The notes: generated from the letters alone by a model not told the origin. Shown: positions 20,761 to 34,479, counted from the first letter of the stretch. The stretch is 47,095 bases of DNA from Trachelipus rathkii (GCA_015478945.1 JABUQX010124314.1:1-47095), one strand, 5' to 3'. Translations and numbers: made by a program.

Positions 20761-22429
20761 GGAGGGTATAAAATGATAGAGAGAGATATAGATAAATATA
20801 TATTAGAAAGAAGAATTAAGATAAAAGAGAAGTCCAAAAAGATACAGAATAGATATGTAGATAGAGATAGAGATAGAAAGAGAGAAGAAAGAAGGAAGAG
20901 AGAGGGGCGTTAATAGGAAGGAAAAAACTGCAGGATTGGATCGCAAAAAAGAAGATGGGCACGAACAGTGCACAGGAAAACGCTCGCGTCCACTGACATG
21001 GGCAATTAACCCTATCGAAATAGAGCATGTTAATAAACAGTTTCGAAAAAATTGGGAAAGGGAAGGAACAAGTTCATGCAAGGTAGGGCAGTGAGAAGAA
21101 TATCAACAGTACGCACAAAAAAAGATACAACAAAAGAGTTACGAAGCCCAGGGCACTAAGGTAGAACAAGGGAAGAATGAGCCACCCCCACGCAAGACAG
21201 GCCGTCAGCGGCAACGCAGGAGGCGGACACGGGATATACCGGAGGGGCCGAATTGGGGGCCACCAAGATCGAGTAGGCGACCCGGAGCGCGGGAACGGAA
21301 CGGGGGCGGCGAAAGCAAAGGTCAGTACCCACAAAGGAAAGCCAAGGATGAGGCTGGGAGACCGCGGTGGCCAGCTGGGGACTCGCACCTAGCCAACGCG
21401 GGATTAGCACAGCGCAAATTAGGACGAGCAACGAAAGAAATAAGCGGGAGCCCGGCGGCAGGAAATACAGTGCGAGCTAAGGGGAATTGAAGCTGCCAGG
21501 ATAGGCAAGCAGTGCAAGAAGGGCGATAAACGGGCCAGGAGAGCCGCGCGGGAAAAAGAATGGACCATCACAAGAGGCAGGCCAAACAGGCCGACCCGAC
21601 ATGCAGTTGGAAAACTGGGGTGCGCGGTTCAACGATGCAGGTGGCGTCACGCAGCCACGATTGAGGGGGGAAGTCGAGAGGGGCGCGGCGAAAAGTGGCC
21701 TCAGCGTGAACAAAATTCCTAAATGGGAGAGTGCGCAGGCGGGCCATCCAGCACACAAAGCTACTCGGCGGGGAAAACTCGGGGGACAAGCCACACGCGT
21801 TGGAGGAAGAAGGTAGAGAAGTGAGGGGGCAACCCCGAAAACTGGGCGAATGATGAATTTAGGGTCAGCAAGCGTTGCGGTACGGGGAGGACGGGCCAAG
21901 GGCGGGAGAACGGGGCCGACATCGGAGGTTAGACGGGCAGGTCGACCGTGGCCATGAGGTAAGGTGGGAAACGGCCGGGCCTAAGACGTGAGGCGGACGG
22001 GGCAAACAGAGGAGAGGCGAGACACATGAAGGACATATGCATTAGAGACGCAAAGCTTGCTAAGAATGACCGGGCTAACGACCGTAAAACAAATGCAGAG
22101 TCGCGCAGTGTCACGATGGGTTGAGCAGGGGAAAATAGATCACACGGAAAACCAGAACTGACGACACGACTGATGAGAGGTATAAAGGAAGCGAGGACGA
22201 AAGAGTAAAAAACAGGGAGGGAAACCGGGCGACGGAAGTGGGCGATAGTAAGTGGAGAGTGTGAACGGGACGGCAATGAAATTGAGAGCAGCAGGCCCAC
22301 ATAAGTTGCATCATCCCTGTAGTGGGAAACGAGCGGGGCGGAAAGGGGAGCCAGGAGATCAATTCGAACAAGACCAACGAAAGGGCCAAATAACGAGACT
22401 AGAGAAGGAGGAGGAATACAGTACAGAGG

Positions 22430-22630
22430 AGGAGAAAGAAAAGTAGATAAGATAAAGAGAGAATATAGAGAAGGAAGAGAGATAGAAGAGAGATAAAGAT
22501 AATTTAGATCAGTAGAAAATAAAGAGAGAAGGGAAGAAAGACAGAGAGATAGAGAGAAAGATAAGAAAGAGAGATGAGAAATAGAGATAGAGAAAATAGA
22601 GAGATAGAATAGAATATATAGAATGTATGA
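22430..22630 (+). repeat. GA-rich tract before element copy 3
   Basis: GATAGAGAGAAAGATAAG-type tract. Partner at 30450-30633, where it is richer in A. Confidence 0.8.
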
Positions 22631-22725
22631 GGGAGGACCGTAACCAATGTGGGTGCCGCCGGAGACCGAACTTTGACCGAACTTGCGAAAAAGGGCAGAC
22701 CGGAAGGAGCCTCCGACCGAAAGGA
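22631..22725 (+). repeat. GGAACCGG-type element, copy 3
   Basis: 'gaccgtaaccaatgtgggtg', 'ccgccggagaccgaactttg', 'accgaacttgcgaaaaaggg', 'cagaccggaaggagcctccg'. This is one of the most complete copies, close to the one at 32930. The equivalent site in the next unit is 30634-30700. Confidence 0.75.
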
Positions 22726-25440
22726 GCGATGTGCCGCACATCGACAGATTGCGACGGAACATCGCGGTGGATACCCTGGACGCGCTGGCACCGGAGCGCC
22801 GCGGTCAGATCCAGACGGAGGAATCAGCGGAACCAAAAAGGTGAGTAAGCTTCAAAAATGTACAAGGGAAGAGAAGAATAACAAAGGGCTACGTTCTGCA
22901 GGGAAAACTCGGTGGCAGAAGCGGGGAACGTGGGAGTAAGAGAGTCACGGGACTCCACACCAGGGAGAGCAACGTATTCTACACCACAGTGTGTGGCAAA
23001 TACGCAAAAAAGCAGGTAAGAAGAAATGAGAAGCTTCGGGTGTAAAAAAAAAAGGGTGGAGAATGGTGCTGAAACAGTGAAGAAAGGGGGGAAAGGTCTA
23101 CGGGAAAGGTAATGCGTGGGAAGAAGAAGAAGAAAAAGACAGAAGAAAAAATAAGAGAATAAGAAAATGAAAGAAAAAAAAAAGAAGAAGAAGAAGAAAG
23201 AGAAATAGAGAAAAAAGGCAACAGCACCGTGGGAATGAAGATACGTTAGGCATGCCGAAAAGGGTTCGGCGATAGTCATGAAGTCCGAGACGGTCAGAAG
23301 ATGCAAAAAAAGGAGGAGAAGGTATGAGGAAGAGTCACGACGTGGCCGAAACCGCGACAGCTGCAGATACAGTCGAAAACAAGAAGAATGTGAGTGTTAA
23401 CACGAGCAGGGAAAAAAGGGAAAAGGACAAGTGAATTGAAGTGAGCGGCAGTAATAAGAAGGACAATACGGAACGGTGGGAATGACGGGGGAGATGTGAA
23501 GCAAAAAGAGGGACGTGGAATTGGCACACAGGAAGACAGGGACAAGACACACCGAGTACAGGGAGGACCTGAAGTACATCTCAGCCCCAGAAGGATAGAA
23601 GAGCAAGGTAACACGCATAGGGAGCGGAAAGTGGGCCGGAGGGAAGCAATGGCGGAAGTAAAAGAATAAACAAAAACCGAGCAACTGAACACCCTGAAGG
23701 GAACGCGAGAAAAAAGAATAACCATCACACGCAGGAAAAAAAACGAGACAATGACAACAATACGCGGAAAGCCAGGAAATGCGAGGGTAAAACGGCAAAG
23801 TAAAGGGAAAAGGCGCGAGCGCACCAACGACACCCACAAAGCCAAGGAACGCAAAAATCACAGGGGAAACAGACCCACAAAGAGAAAACGGGGCCTGCTT
23901 CTCGTACGAAGATACCCCTGGCAGTGAAGCCCACGGACCAAGTCGCATTGCCCGAGGGATGCACGATGACGGCACAGATATGCGTACGAACGAATAGAGA
24001 ACAAAAGCTCTGCGCGTCTCCGTCCCGGGGGGTGGGTGAGAAGGCGGAATCGAGGAGCGGGGAACCAATAGACGGCGACGACCATCAGACGCGGGACATG
24101 TACGAAGGTGACACGAGGGGTGAACGGCAAAGAGGATGAGCCGGGTAGGAGAAAGCAGGAAGAAAGTGGCGCGGGGGGGAGAAGGTACGGATGGTGGGAC
24201 TTGGGAATGAAGGGGCGAAAAGGCGGGGAGAGGGGAACAGAGCAGGAAGGGTGGAAAAAGAAAATTGAGGCGTGCAAGAGAGAGGCGAAGAGTGCCGGGG
24301 GTGAGAGAGGTGTCTGGTAGGAGTATGTTCGCCGGTTAAAGGAAAGGTGTGGAGCAGGGTAGGGGGAACGGCGTGTGAACACGGCAGCATTCCAAAGGGG
24401 CCAATCCGGGCACAATGGAGAACCCACATATGAGGGGAACAATGGCAGTCGACAGAATGCGAGAGCGGAAGAAGGACAGACCAGACAGGCGTGAATGTTA
24501 GCCCGGGGAAAAAAGTCCACACTAAGGGAGTAAAAGCGAAATCCAGGCAATTAACAGAAAGTGCAACGTAGTGCCCTTAGGGAGAAACAGAAATGCCAAA
24601 TCGAAAGCTAAGGGGGAAGGAAGAAAAGTGTGTAAATCGTACTGGGTAAAAGAGCATGGCAAGGGAGAAGGGAACAAACGCGAGAGCCGAGGGGAAGACG
24701 CAAAAACCAGCAGATAAGTAAGAGAAATGAGCCGCAGACGGCTCGGGGCAAAGGCGCAGACGATTGACTGAAGTAAATTAAGGCATATCAAAGAAAATCG
24801 GGGGAAGGAGAAGACAAAAGAAAACGTAAGGAAAAAAAGGATGTGAAGGCACGAGAGTAAGGAGAGTATGAGCAAGGATATGAGTAGAGGAGGAGAAGGA
24901 TATAGCTAGAGAGAAAGAATAGAATTAGGAAAAAAAAACTGAAAGGAGAAACTACTACAAAACAGACAGAGTTAAGTAACTGGATGCAATAAATGGAAAA
25001 GTTTGGAAAAACAAGATCCATAAGTTGGCGGACTGAAAATGAGGTAGGGGAGTGATGTGAAAGGAGGGGTGGAGGAAAGAAAGTGCGCGCCAGGTGGGGA
25101 TGGTAACTGAGCGCGGACCGCAAACACGTGGACCCGCGGCGAGAAAAAGCTGGTAACGGTGAAGACCCGAGAACTAGAGAGAGTGAGGCAGCCGAGTTGA
25201 CTGTAGTAAAGTAGGAGCCCTAGCCAAAGTGCTAAAGAACGAAGAGTCACAGGAGTGCAGATGACAGAGGCCAGATCGGGCTAGAGCAGACGCCATGGGA
25301 AGCAGACATCAGGAGAAGATGGAGGGGTGAGCCCAAATGCAAAGGGCCGGTGCGGCCGTACGGCCGCGGACGCTGCCGAGGCCGGGAGGGCGCCGCCGTG
25401 TACCAAGGGGCGCCGGTACTCCTGAATAAGATTAGTCTAG

Positions 25441-25640
25441 AGAATAAGAAAAACATATAAGAGATTATATGAGTAGAATTAAGATAATGAAAAATATAAA
25501 CTGAGAAGAGAGAAAGAGGAAAGAAAATAGAGATAAGAGATAGAAGAATAAAAGAGAAGAGAAGAGAAAATAGAGAAGAATAGAATAGAAAGAGAGAGAA
25601 AAGATAATAGATAGATAAGAGAGAGAAGAGAGAGAGAGGA
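25441..25640 (+). repeat. GA-rich tract, second unit
   Basis: Same place in the unit as 17291-17490. Confidence 0.8.
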
Positions 25641-25644
25641 GGAG

Positions 25645-25735
25645 TACCTGAACCGAAGGGGGGGCCGCCGGAAACGGAACTGGACACCGCGGAAAAGGCC
25701 ACCGGAAGCCGGCCGGTAACAAAAAGGCTGGGTCC
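25645..25735 (+). repeat. GGAACCGG-type element, copy 4
   Basis: 'ctgaaccgaagggggggccg', 'gccggaaacggaactggaca', 'ccgcggaaaaggccaccgga'. It lies between two GA tracts exactly as copy 2 does, 8.15 kb away. Confidence 0.75.
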
Positions 25736-26157
25736 GTTTACAGCCCGAAGGAGATAAAGAAATAGAGATAGAATAGATGATAAGAAGGAGATGAGAGAGA
25801 GAAGTGAGAAGAAAATAGAGAGGAGATGAGTATATATTATAGAAAGAGAAGAAGAGATAGAATGAGAAATGATATAAGATAAAAGAGGAAGAGAGATAGA
25901 TAGAATGATAAAAAGAATAAAGAGAGAGAGACGAGAGAGAGATAAGAAGATTAGAGATAGGAAAGAAGCAGTCAGGTCAGGCCAGCACGACAGAGGAGTT
26001 ATCTGAAATGAAAACATGAGGAGGGGGCCGTGCAGAAAAATATAGAGAATGAGGGCAATAAAAGGTACACCGAAACGCCGCGCCAAAACACAAGGGGAGG
26101 AAACAGGGGACAGAGCGGAGAGAATGGCATGCCAGGCCCGACAAGCGCAACCGGAAG

Positions 26158-26985
26158 AGAAGCACAAAGATCCGTAGCGAAGGACCGACCTTAGCTGACG
26201 CAGGCCGTACCGCGTGCAGGGAGTACACGTATACGAGCGCCGTGCGCGCAAGCGTGGGTTCAAGGGCGCAGATGGCAAATGAATTACACAGAGGAAAGGC
26301 TCTATATGCAGTGTGGTTTACGTCGACTCAACGAAGTCGAGCAGACGTGCGGCGCGAAAGAAAGCCGGAAAGCGGGCAGCCGCATCATACATTGTGGCCC
26401 AGCGGCCAGCAACGGCTGACATAAACAGGAAGGTGGTAAAAACTACTAAGGGAAACGGGCTACCTCACAGGAGCAACGCAGAGCGAAAACACTGTCGCCA
26501 GAACGTGAGACAGGTCCGACAAAGTCCAGAGTAAGGAGGCGAAACACTACAGTAAGGCAGGCGAAGGTGCAGGGAGGAAATAAGCAACTGCATGACCCTA
26601 TCACGATCCAACGGAGTCAATCAACGTGGACAACAGAGTCGCCGTGGGGGTGGGGCGGGGCCATGCAGAGAGCTGGTGCGAGGAGCAACAGAAAGTGCAG
26701 ACTAATCCCGCCACCATTGAGCAATAATAGTGGCACCGAGGAGCATAATGGGCAGATACGCCAGCAGCGAACTCCACAACATCAATATGGCACGGAGGAA
26801 AACCACATGCAAGAGTGGGAAACCGCCATGCAACACAGGCAGCATATGTGCGAGGGTGCGACAGGAGAGTCCAGGCGGTGGACCACGAGGCCGAGGGACG
26901 TTGTATTCGCCACATTGGCTGGAACAGGACTGCCTACACGACGGAAAGTCCAAGGACATAGTCTAAATCGAAAAGAGTAGAGTGC
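26158..26985 (+). repeat. GC-rich segment with GAGCAGACGTGCG, copy 2
   Basis: Second copy of the 17985-18720 segment. Insertions of tens of bases separate the shared landmarks, for example 26642-26700 (a GTGGGGGTGGGGCGGGGC patch absent from copy 1). Confidence 0.6.
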
Positions 26986-27654
26986 ACGACGCGCCCAGCT
27001 CAGGTCAGTTGAGGGGGCGTAATCAGGTAGAAACGGAGCCACGTCGGTGTGACGAGCAAGACACACAACCGGGCCCCCGGGCTCCAGACCACAAGGCAGG
27101 GGCGGCGTGGGGCACGAAAGAGTGGGGAGACAGAAACAGGAAATGGCCCGAAAAGGAAGGCGCGCAGAAGGCAGCGTTGACACAAGGGCGGAACACACAC
27201 GATAGTGGAACGGGCCGCAAGCAGGCGGTTGCACAGAGAGTCGTGGCCGCTGGGGCAGGGTCAACAGGAGGAGACCGGAGTGCACCATGCGGCGACTAAG
27301 GTCGGGGAAGTTTGGCGTGCAGAATGAGAGGTATGCTTGAGAATGAAATAAATGAAGAAGGGAAGGACTGGCAATGGCGGTTGTACGTGAGGGCTAACGG
27401 TGAAGGTTAGAAATAGTGCAGCCCGGGGAGCGGGACCGAGGCGTGGCGGGAATGTGGATACACAGGATCTAGATGGATGCAAGATAGCAGACGGAATGGC
27501 GCAAGAGTAACGACACCCTAGTATAAGTAGATATAGTATAAGATAGAAAAAAAGAGAATAATAAACGAGAGAGATAGAAAAGAAAGAAAAAGAGAGAGGG
27601 GAAGAGAGGGGAGAGAGAAAAGAAGATAGTAAGAAAATATAGAGAAGGTGATCA

Positions 27655-27815
27655 AAGTTGCAAAGGATAACAGCCGCAGCCGCATCACAGTCCCGCACCT
27701 CATCGACGTGAAGAGCCGATCCGCATCCACAGCCCAGGCCGGTGAAGACGCACGCAGCGCGCAGGCCGCAGCCGCACCGTCCGCGAAACCGGCAAAACCG
27801 CCATCCGCCGCACGA
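27655..27815 (+). repeat. CCGCATCCGC block, copy 2
   Basis: Second copy of the 19400-19550 block, again flanked by GA tracts on both sides. Confidence 0.7.
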
Positions 27816-30633
27816 AAAGAAGAATAGATGACAGAGAGAAACAGAGTTGTTGATGTAGTCAGAAGAGACGAGAGAGAAAAAGAGAGAGGAAGAAGAGAGA
27901 GGAAATAAAGAGAATAGAAAGAAGGAGAGAAAAGTAGTTTGTGTAGAAGAGATAGAGGAAAAAGAGGAAGAGAAGAAAGAAAGAATAGAAGAGAGAGAGA
28001 ATAAGATAAAGAAGAGAGAGAAGAGAATAAAAAAGGAGGCAGAAGAGATGGGTCTTTATGATAGTTAGTAGAGAAGAGAGAGAAGAGAGTAAAATGTAAT
28101 TGGATATTATTGTAATCAGAATTGGAGGAGTTATAGATAAGATGCAAAGGAAGTGGAAGCCATGGCAAGTGAAAAGAGGCGTCGGACGCGTCGGCGAGCG
28201 GGGCACAGGCACGACAAGGAGCGCAAAAACTGCTATTACATGGACCCCGGACGGGAGAAAGCCGCGGCGTGCCGCCCGCCGTGTGGGGGGGGAGAGAAGT
28301 GTCCGCCCAGTCGGGCGCAGTAATGCGGGAGGAATCAGAGTGGGAGCCGCGGGAAAAGAGGAGCAACGGCAGAAGAAAGGTGCAGACCCGGGAGGCACCT
28401 TCAGTAAAATAAGAGATAGAGATAGAATAAAGAGAATAGAATAAAGAAAAGAGAAGAGAAGAGAGAGGGAGAGAAGATAGGAGAGAAGATAGAAGAAGAG
28501 AGATATCAAAGAGAGAGAGAAGAGATAAGAGAGAGAGAAGAGATAGGAGGAAGAAAGAGAGAGAGAAAGAGATAGAAAGAAGAGAAAGAATAAGATAATA
28601 TAAAAAATAGGGATAAGAGAGAGAAAGAAGAGAATAAGAGAGGTAAGAATAGAAGAAGAAGAGAATAGATAAGAGAATCAGAGAGAAAGAGATAGAAGAG
28701 AGGAGAGGAGAAAAAAGTAGATATAGATAGAGAGAGAGAGAGAGTATAAGAAGAGAGAGATAGGAAGAGGTAGTGACCGGAGGGCAAAGGGGAGGGCGGG
28801 AGACGGAATGCCGAGGCGGGCGAGGCGAAGGCGATCTAAAGGGAGGAGAGGGGAGGCGAAGGCGCAGCTAGGAGAGGAGGGAGCGAGGGGAGCAGCGAGT
28901 GACGCGTTGGAAAATGAAAAAAAAGAAGAGAGAGAGATAGAAGATAAGAGAAATACAATAGAATAAAAGAAGAGAGAGAAAAGAGAAGAGAAAAAAGAGA
29001 AAGAGAGAAGAGAAGATAGAGAGAGAATACGCTCTTCCTATCCATATCTACTAATCATCATTGTTTCAGCATCATTTTAAGAAAAGGAATTAGATTGGGG
29101 GGCGGTAAAGATGGAGAAAAAATTCAGGAGGAGAGCCGTCAGAAAGATAAAAGGGTCAGTTAAACATGCACAGAACGCCCGGCAAAGACAAGGGGAGTAA
29201 ACCGAGGAAACAGTAATTGACAATTAAACAGTAAACGAAAGGTTGAAAAGAGAAACCAAGTCATCAAGGGACGGAATCGTAAGAAACAGTATTGACGCCA
29301 CAGAAGAACGAACTATCATAGGTAGTATTTCATATTAAGAACTGGAGGAACGAAGTGAAGGCAAAACCAACCTTTGCACCGCGATCCGGGCAACGCAGGG
29401 ACAGGGTCTTATGCCAGACGGAACCACCCGGTTGAGCATGTCGATGGCACCAACAGGGGCAGGCCCGCCATAAGGGGTCCGACCAATCTGTAGTAAGCCA
29501 AATGGTGCAGGGACTCACAAGAAAGAATGGCATGGGGGCAATAGGGGCGGAGACCGGGCCAAGTGTCCGTGTCCGCACCACAGGCCAACGGACGGTGAAC
29601 AACATGGTCAAAAGTGGTGACGCTGACGAAAACTAAATAGCGGCCGCGGCAAAAGACAGGGTCAGCAATAAATGACTGCATAGGAGCAAGGCATGTCAAG
29701 AAGCGAGAAACGGCTCCATTAAGCCTCGGGTTAAAAAAGTACCTATCAAAGCCCAAACAACGGGCCACATACATGCAAAAATAGGGATGGCGGCGTGGAC
29801 GGGGCAGTGGCCAGAGTCCATAGAAGGGAGTGCGAGGGCTCGGGAAGAATAGGCCGCATCGAACACTGGCAAAAATGGTAATGCGTGCAAGCGCGCCATG
29901 TACGTAAAGCTACCTTTGCAGACAATGGATTTTGAACAAGGGGCCTGCACTTGCGAGGAAAGAGAGAAGATGGCAATACCCTGAAAACGTCGGGAAGACT
30001 TTACAATGGCAGCAATCTCACTGGGAATCCCAAGCTAGAACCGCGACAGGCGGGGAGGAAACTGCCCCCTCAGAGATGGGGAACGTTCCGTCCAAGAGAG
30101 AACGGCAAACATAAAGCGAGTACACGAGTAAGTACAGCGCAGAAGACACGCAAATGGAATGACCGCGACGACCGTAAACAAAGATCAATCGCATCACTAG
30201 GACAGGAAAATGACAAAAACACGGACACACAACGACCGGGCCACGGACTATATATAAAGAAGCAACGAACTAAAGAAAGAGAACGCGTACGAAGCGATAG
30301 AAAGAAGGGACGACGGGCACATGAAAAGTCAAGTAGCCACAGTGGAAGTCATCACGGAGGGAAACGAAGCGGCCGAAAGGGGACACATGGAAGGCATAGC
30401 TGCAAGGAACCATGACTAAAGTGGGGCGATGATACACATAAGAATTGAGACATAGATACAAAAAAAAGAAAAAGATAAAATAATAAGATATAAAAATAAG
30501 AGATAGATATAGAAAAGGAAAATAGGGATAAGAAAGAAAATATGGAGAAAATAAAAAAGAGAAGATAAAAAATGAAAAAAAATAGAATAAAGATAGAGAA
30601 AAAAAAAATAAAAAAGAAAAGTATAAATAAAAA

Positions 30634-30700
30634 GACCGGAACAGAAGGGGCCCGGGAACAACACCGAACCCGAAAAGTCCACGGAGCCCCAACCGGAACG
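30634..30700 (+). repeat. GGAACCGG-type element, copy 5
   Basis: 'gaccggaacagaaggggccc', 'gggaacaacaccgaacccga', 'agtccacggagccccaaccgg'-like words, less regular than the others. Confidence 0.6.
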
Positions 30701-30899
30701 TGACACGAAGAAACACGAAAAACGCAAACAAGTGGACCGCTTAAAAATCGCACCAACCATACTAGGCGAGTGCGCAAGAAGAACGGATGCAAATAAAAAA
30801 AAAATGAAAACAAAAGGCACGGCGGCAAAGGAAAAGCGTCAAAACGGAAGGAAGAAGCACGGATCCACACCATGAAGCAATATACACCAATTCAAAATC

Positions 30900-32440
30900 A
30901 AATAAACATAAAAAAGAACAAAGAAAAAACAGGGAATAAATGAAACGAAAAAGGCTAAAAAAAAATATAAAAAAAAAAAAAAATAAGTAATAAGAAAAAA
31001 ATAAGTAAATAAAAAAAAAATAAACCAGAAAGAAAAAACAAACACTAAAAAACACCCATTCCCCTGAAATATGCCATCAATTGAAGTTCCAACAGTCAAA
31101 ATTAATGCAAAAGAGAGGCAAATGAGTATAACACTGCCGAACCTCGACATCCATGGCATCTAACAAGAAGATAACAGAGGGAAAAAAATTGAAATACAAA
31201 GAATGAAGAATGCAGAAGAACTTAACAATCACACAGAAGACTAGAGAACAAAAAGATATAACCCACAGGAACACAAGAAACGGAAAGAACCGAATACAAG
31301 CCTCCACCCCCAAAAAAAATTCAATGAAACACTGAAGACAACCGAGATCATGAGTAAAAGAATAAACAACTCGGTACAACTTGAACCAGCCAATAACGAG
31401 AAAAGTATAAATAAAACACCATGCACAAACTTCAAAAAAAAACACAGACAATTGACAACAACTCGAACATAAAATAAAACTCAAGCAAAAAAAAGGCCAC
31501 GCGAATAAGACCAGTAACTACAATAACTCAAAAAATTCACAGGAAAATACCACAAAGAAGAAAACGCCGCCCGAAAAACCCCAGTGAAGCACCATGCGCG
31601 TACAAGTCAGCCCGAAACGCACGAGACACACTATAGATAACAAATGCTCCCCCGCCGCGCGTAGAAGACGAACGAGACGGAACCAATAACGTGCGACGAA
31701 CAGCATACTGACAGCGAACACGACAGATAACTGAATCGAAAATCAAAGAACTGAGAAAACGGAAACTAGATGAAGCGTAAAAGCCGAAGCAGCGAAAAGC
31801 ACGGAAGAAAAAAAATGCTGCAAATACAGCCGGAAAGGGTCATGGGAAACGCCGTAAATATCAAATGACAGGAGACAATCGAACCACATTCAAATATCCC
31901 AATTCCGAGCCAATAGCCCACTATAAACAATGCTAACCAAGCAATGAAGTACTACCAACAGCGGACATACCCTGGGTGGGGGGGAAAAATTCCTCATAAA
32001 AAAAAAATCTGAAAACAGAAACAAACAGTGCGTGACCAAGAAAGTGTAACACGAGAAAGCTAAAATCTAAACGAAGGAAGAATGTGAACAAAAAACACAA
32101 GGAAAGGAAACTCGAAAGCCGAAAGCCCAAACATCAGACGAAATAAAGCCGTATAGGCGCCAAAAGCACTGAGAGAAGGAAAAACTTCAATTATTCAGAA
32201 GAAAAAGAATGAATCGAAAGTAAAAGTATAGATCAAAAGTAAACGTATATAGAATATAGAATATATAAATAAGAGAAGAGAAAGAGGTCCATGAATTAAT
32301 GCAATATTGAGTATGAACTCGTAAGAGCACTGAAAAAAACTATAGTAAGTGTGAAGATGATGATTGAAGCAAAGGGAAAAAAATTCTATGATGTACCAAA
32401 GTATTGGAAAAGAAATGATATGGAGAAGGGAGGAAGGAGC
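30900..32440 (+). repeat. A-rich, T-poor segment of the third copy
   Basis: The plus strand changes from GA-rich to A-rich with scattered C and G and still very little T (for example 30955-31070). By position it should correspond to roughly 23000-25080 of the previous unit, but landmark matches are weak. The minus-strand Phe/Leu/Ser-rich frames here are compositional. Confidence 0.5.
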
Positions 32441-32929
32441 GGCGCGTCCAGTGAGGAAACTCGGATCCGCAAAACTGACCCGCGGGCGGGAAAAAAGCGG
32501 GGGAACGGGAAGACCCGTAGAACTATGTAGAACAGCCACAAAGAGACCGCACCAATGCACAAACTAAGAAGCACAAAAGACAATGAGGCCAGACGCGAGA
32601 AACCCACTGAATCAACAACATAGAAAAGAGCGGAAATCGATAATGCGCCCGGGCCGAACTTCCCAGGGGCCGAGCCACCGGCCGACCGGAACCAAATTCG
32701 TCCGACATCCCGAAAATAAATAAAAAATATAGAATAAAAATAAGAAAATAAAAGAATTAGATGAATAGAACTAAAAAGAATGAGGAATAATAAAGAATAA
32801 TAGAGAGAAAAAAAAGCAGAAAATAAAAAGGCATGAATAATAATAAAAGGATGAGGTAGATTTGCGGTGCGTGGTTGCTAACAAATTTTTGTATGATATG
32901 ATATATAAGTAAAAAAGGAAATGAAGGAT

Positions 32930-33005
32930 GGACCGAACCAGAAGTCGGCCGAACCGAACTTTTACCGGAACCTCGAAAATCCGACCGAAGTGCCGCCGCG
33001 GAACA
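32930..33005 (+). repeat. GGAACCGG-type element, copy 6
   Basis: 'gaccgaaccagaagtcggcc', 'gaaccgaacttttaccggaa', 'cctcgaaaatccgaccgaag'. Together with 14476 and 22631 it gives the clearest picture of the element. It follows an A-rich tract that contains T. Confidence 0.75.
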
Positions 33006-34261
33006 TAAAATGCCCGGACATTTAAAGAGCTTAGATAAAAATGGAAAAAAAATGGTATAAAAACAAGATAAAGAGAAAGAATATTGATGGGATAAGTAAA
33101 AAATAATAAAAAAAATAATATATCGAAAAAAGTATAAAAAAAGATAAGAAATGTATGATGAAATAAATAGAGTAAAACAACAAGAACAAAAACAGAAATA
33201 AAACTAGGTGAATGCACACCATCACTGAATAATAAGCGTAATAGCAAAAATGGATGGAGGCTCAAATGAGTAGGTAAGAGCAAATAACATGTCACCGAAA
33301 CCGCCGGCCAAAATTACAAGGTGATGGTAACTATAGACAACGATAATGCATGCCGCCGTACCACATCCAACCTAAAAAAGGCACAAAGTATACCGTTGAG
33401 CAAAGGGTACGTGACCTGGTATAGTAGTGCCTTACTGTCGCATCATAACAGTAACTAGTCCAGTGTCGCGCAACGTGAGTGGCAAGTGTCTATATGGGGC
33501 AAAAAGTACACAAATGAAAGAGCGATAGGCATGGACGCACGAACTAATGTCAGACCAACTGCCGCAGAAAAAGTGTACCGAATCGGTCATCCGACATACC
33601 ATGCCCGGCCAGTCAACGGCGTAGAAACAGGAAGGGAAAAAAACTAATGAAACGGGCACTCCACAGGACAATCCAGATCAAGAACACGTGCGGAGCTGCG
33701 GGACAGCGTACAAACAAGTTACCAGGAAAAGCGGAAAACACTACATATATGACAGCAGTAGAAAAATTGCAACCGACCCCTACAACCAACGGAGGCAGCA
33801 GTACAACAGATCCAAAGCGGCGATGAGCAACAGAAACAACAAGCCCACCATGAGCAAAAATGGCACCGATGGACAAAGTGCCAAACGGCCATATCGAACT
33901 TCACAACAATGCACATAGACGGATGAAACCCACCATCAATAGGGAAAGCGCCATCAACACCACTTGCATGCAGAGCGAAGGGCACCAAGCCAGCACCAAG
34001 CGAGCAGAACGACCCCAAGGCAGCACTGGCACAACTGAAAATGTCCAATACAATAAAGCAAAGCAGCCACCCGACGGCCGCTCACAGCAGTGAGGCCCTC
34101 TAACATGAAGACCTAATATCCCACCCTGAGAGAGAACCAAAGACAGTAAGACAAAGCGGCGGGGCAAGAAACAGGAAAAACGAAAGTAACACGAAAATAA
34201 CGATAACAACAAAACGAACACACAAATAACACGAAGCAAGAAAAAGAACAAACATCAGCTG

Positions 34262-34460
34262 TAAAAGGATTCCTCTCGGGTGCGCGTGCGGGGTGCGGTG
34301 GCGCAATTGACAAAAACAGCCGGCCTGCTGGACGCGGTTGTGGGTGCGGTATGCGGAAACTAGATAGTAATGATGGTTGTGCCAAGGGTTGCGGTGCTGG
34401 GTGCGGCGACTCTGCTCCGCCCTTGCTGGAGCGGTGCGGTTGCGCAAAAAATCCGGAGCT
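34262..34460 (+). repeat. Inverted-orientation GGTGCGG block at the right edge
   Basis: 'ggtgcgcgtgcggggtgcgg', 'ttgtgggtgcggtatgcgga', 'gttgcggtgctgggtgcggc', 'ggagcggtgcggttgcgcaa'. This is the reverse complement of the CCGCATCC/CCGCACC word family of the earlier blocks, at the position where a third copy would be expected. The strand composition of the large block ends here. The frame at 34370-34642 starts inside it and is not credible. Confidence 0.65.
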
Positions 34461-34479
34461 ACGGCCAATCATCAACTAC

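Noticed and set aside
15831..34475. Dozens of long minus-strand open frames rich in Leu, Ser, Phe and Pro, up to 343 codons (25247-26278)
   Set aside because: The minus strand has few A residues, so stop codons are rare. The frames overlap in several phases, are low in complexity, and do not keep their frame between the repeated units.
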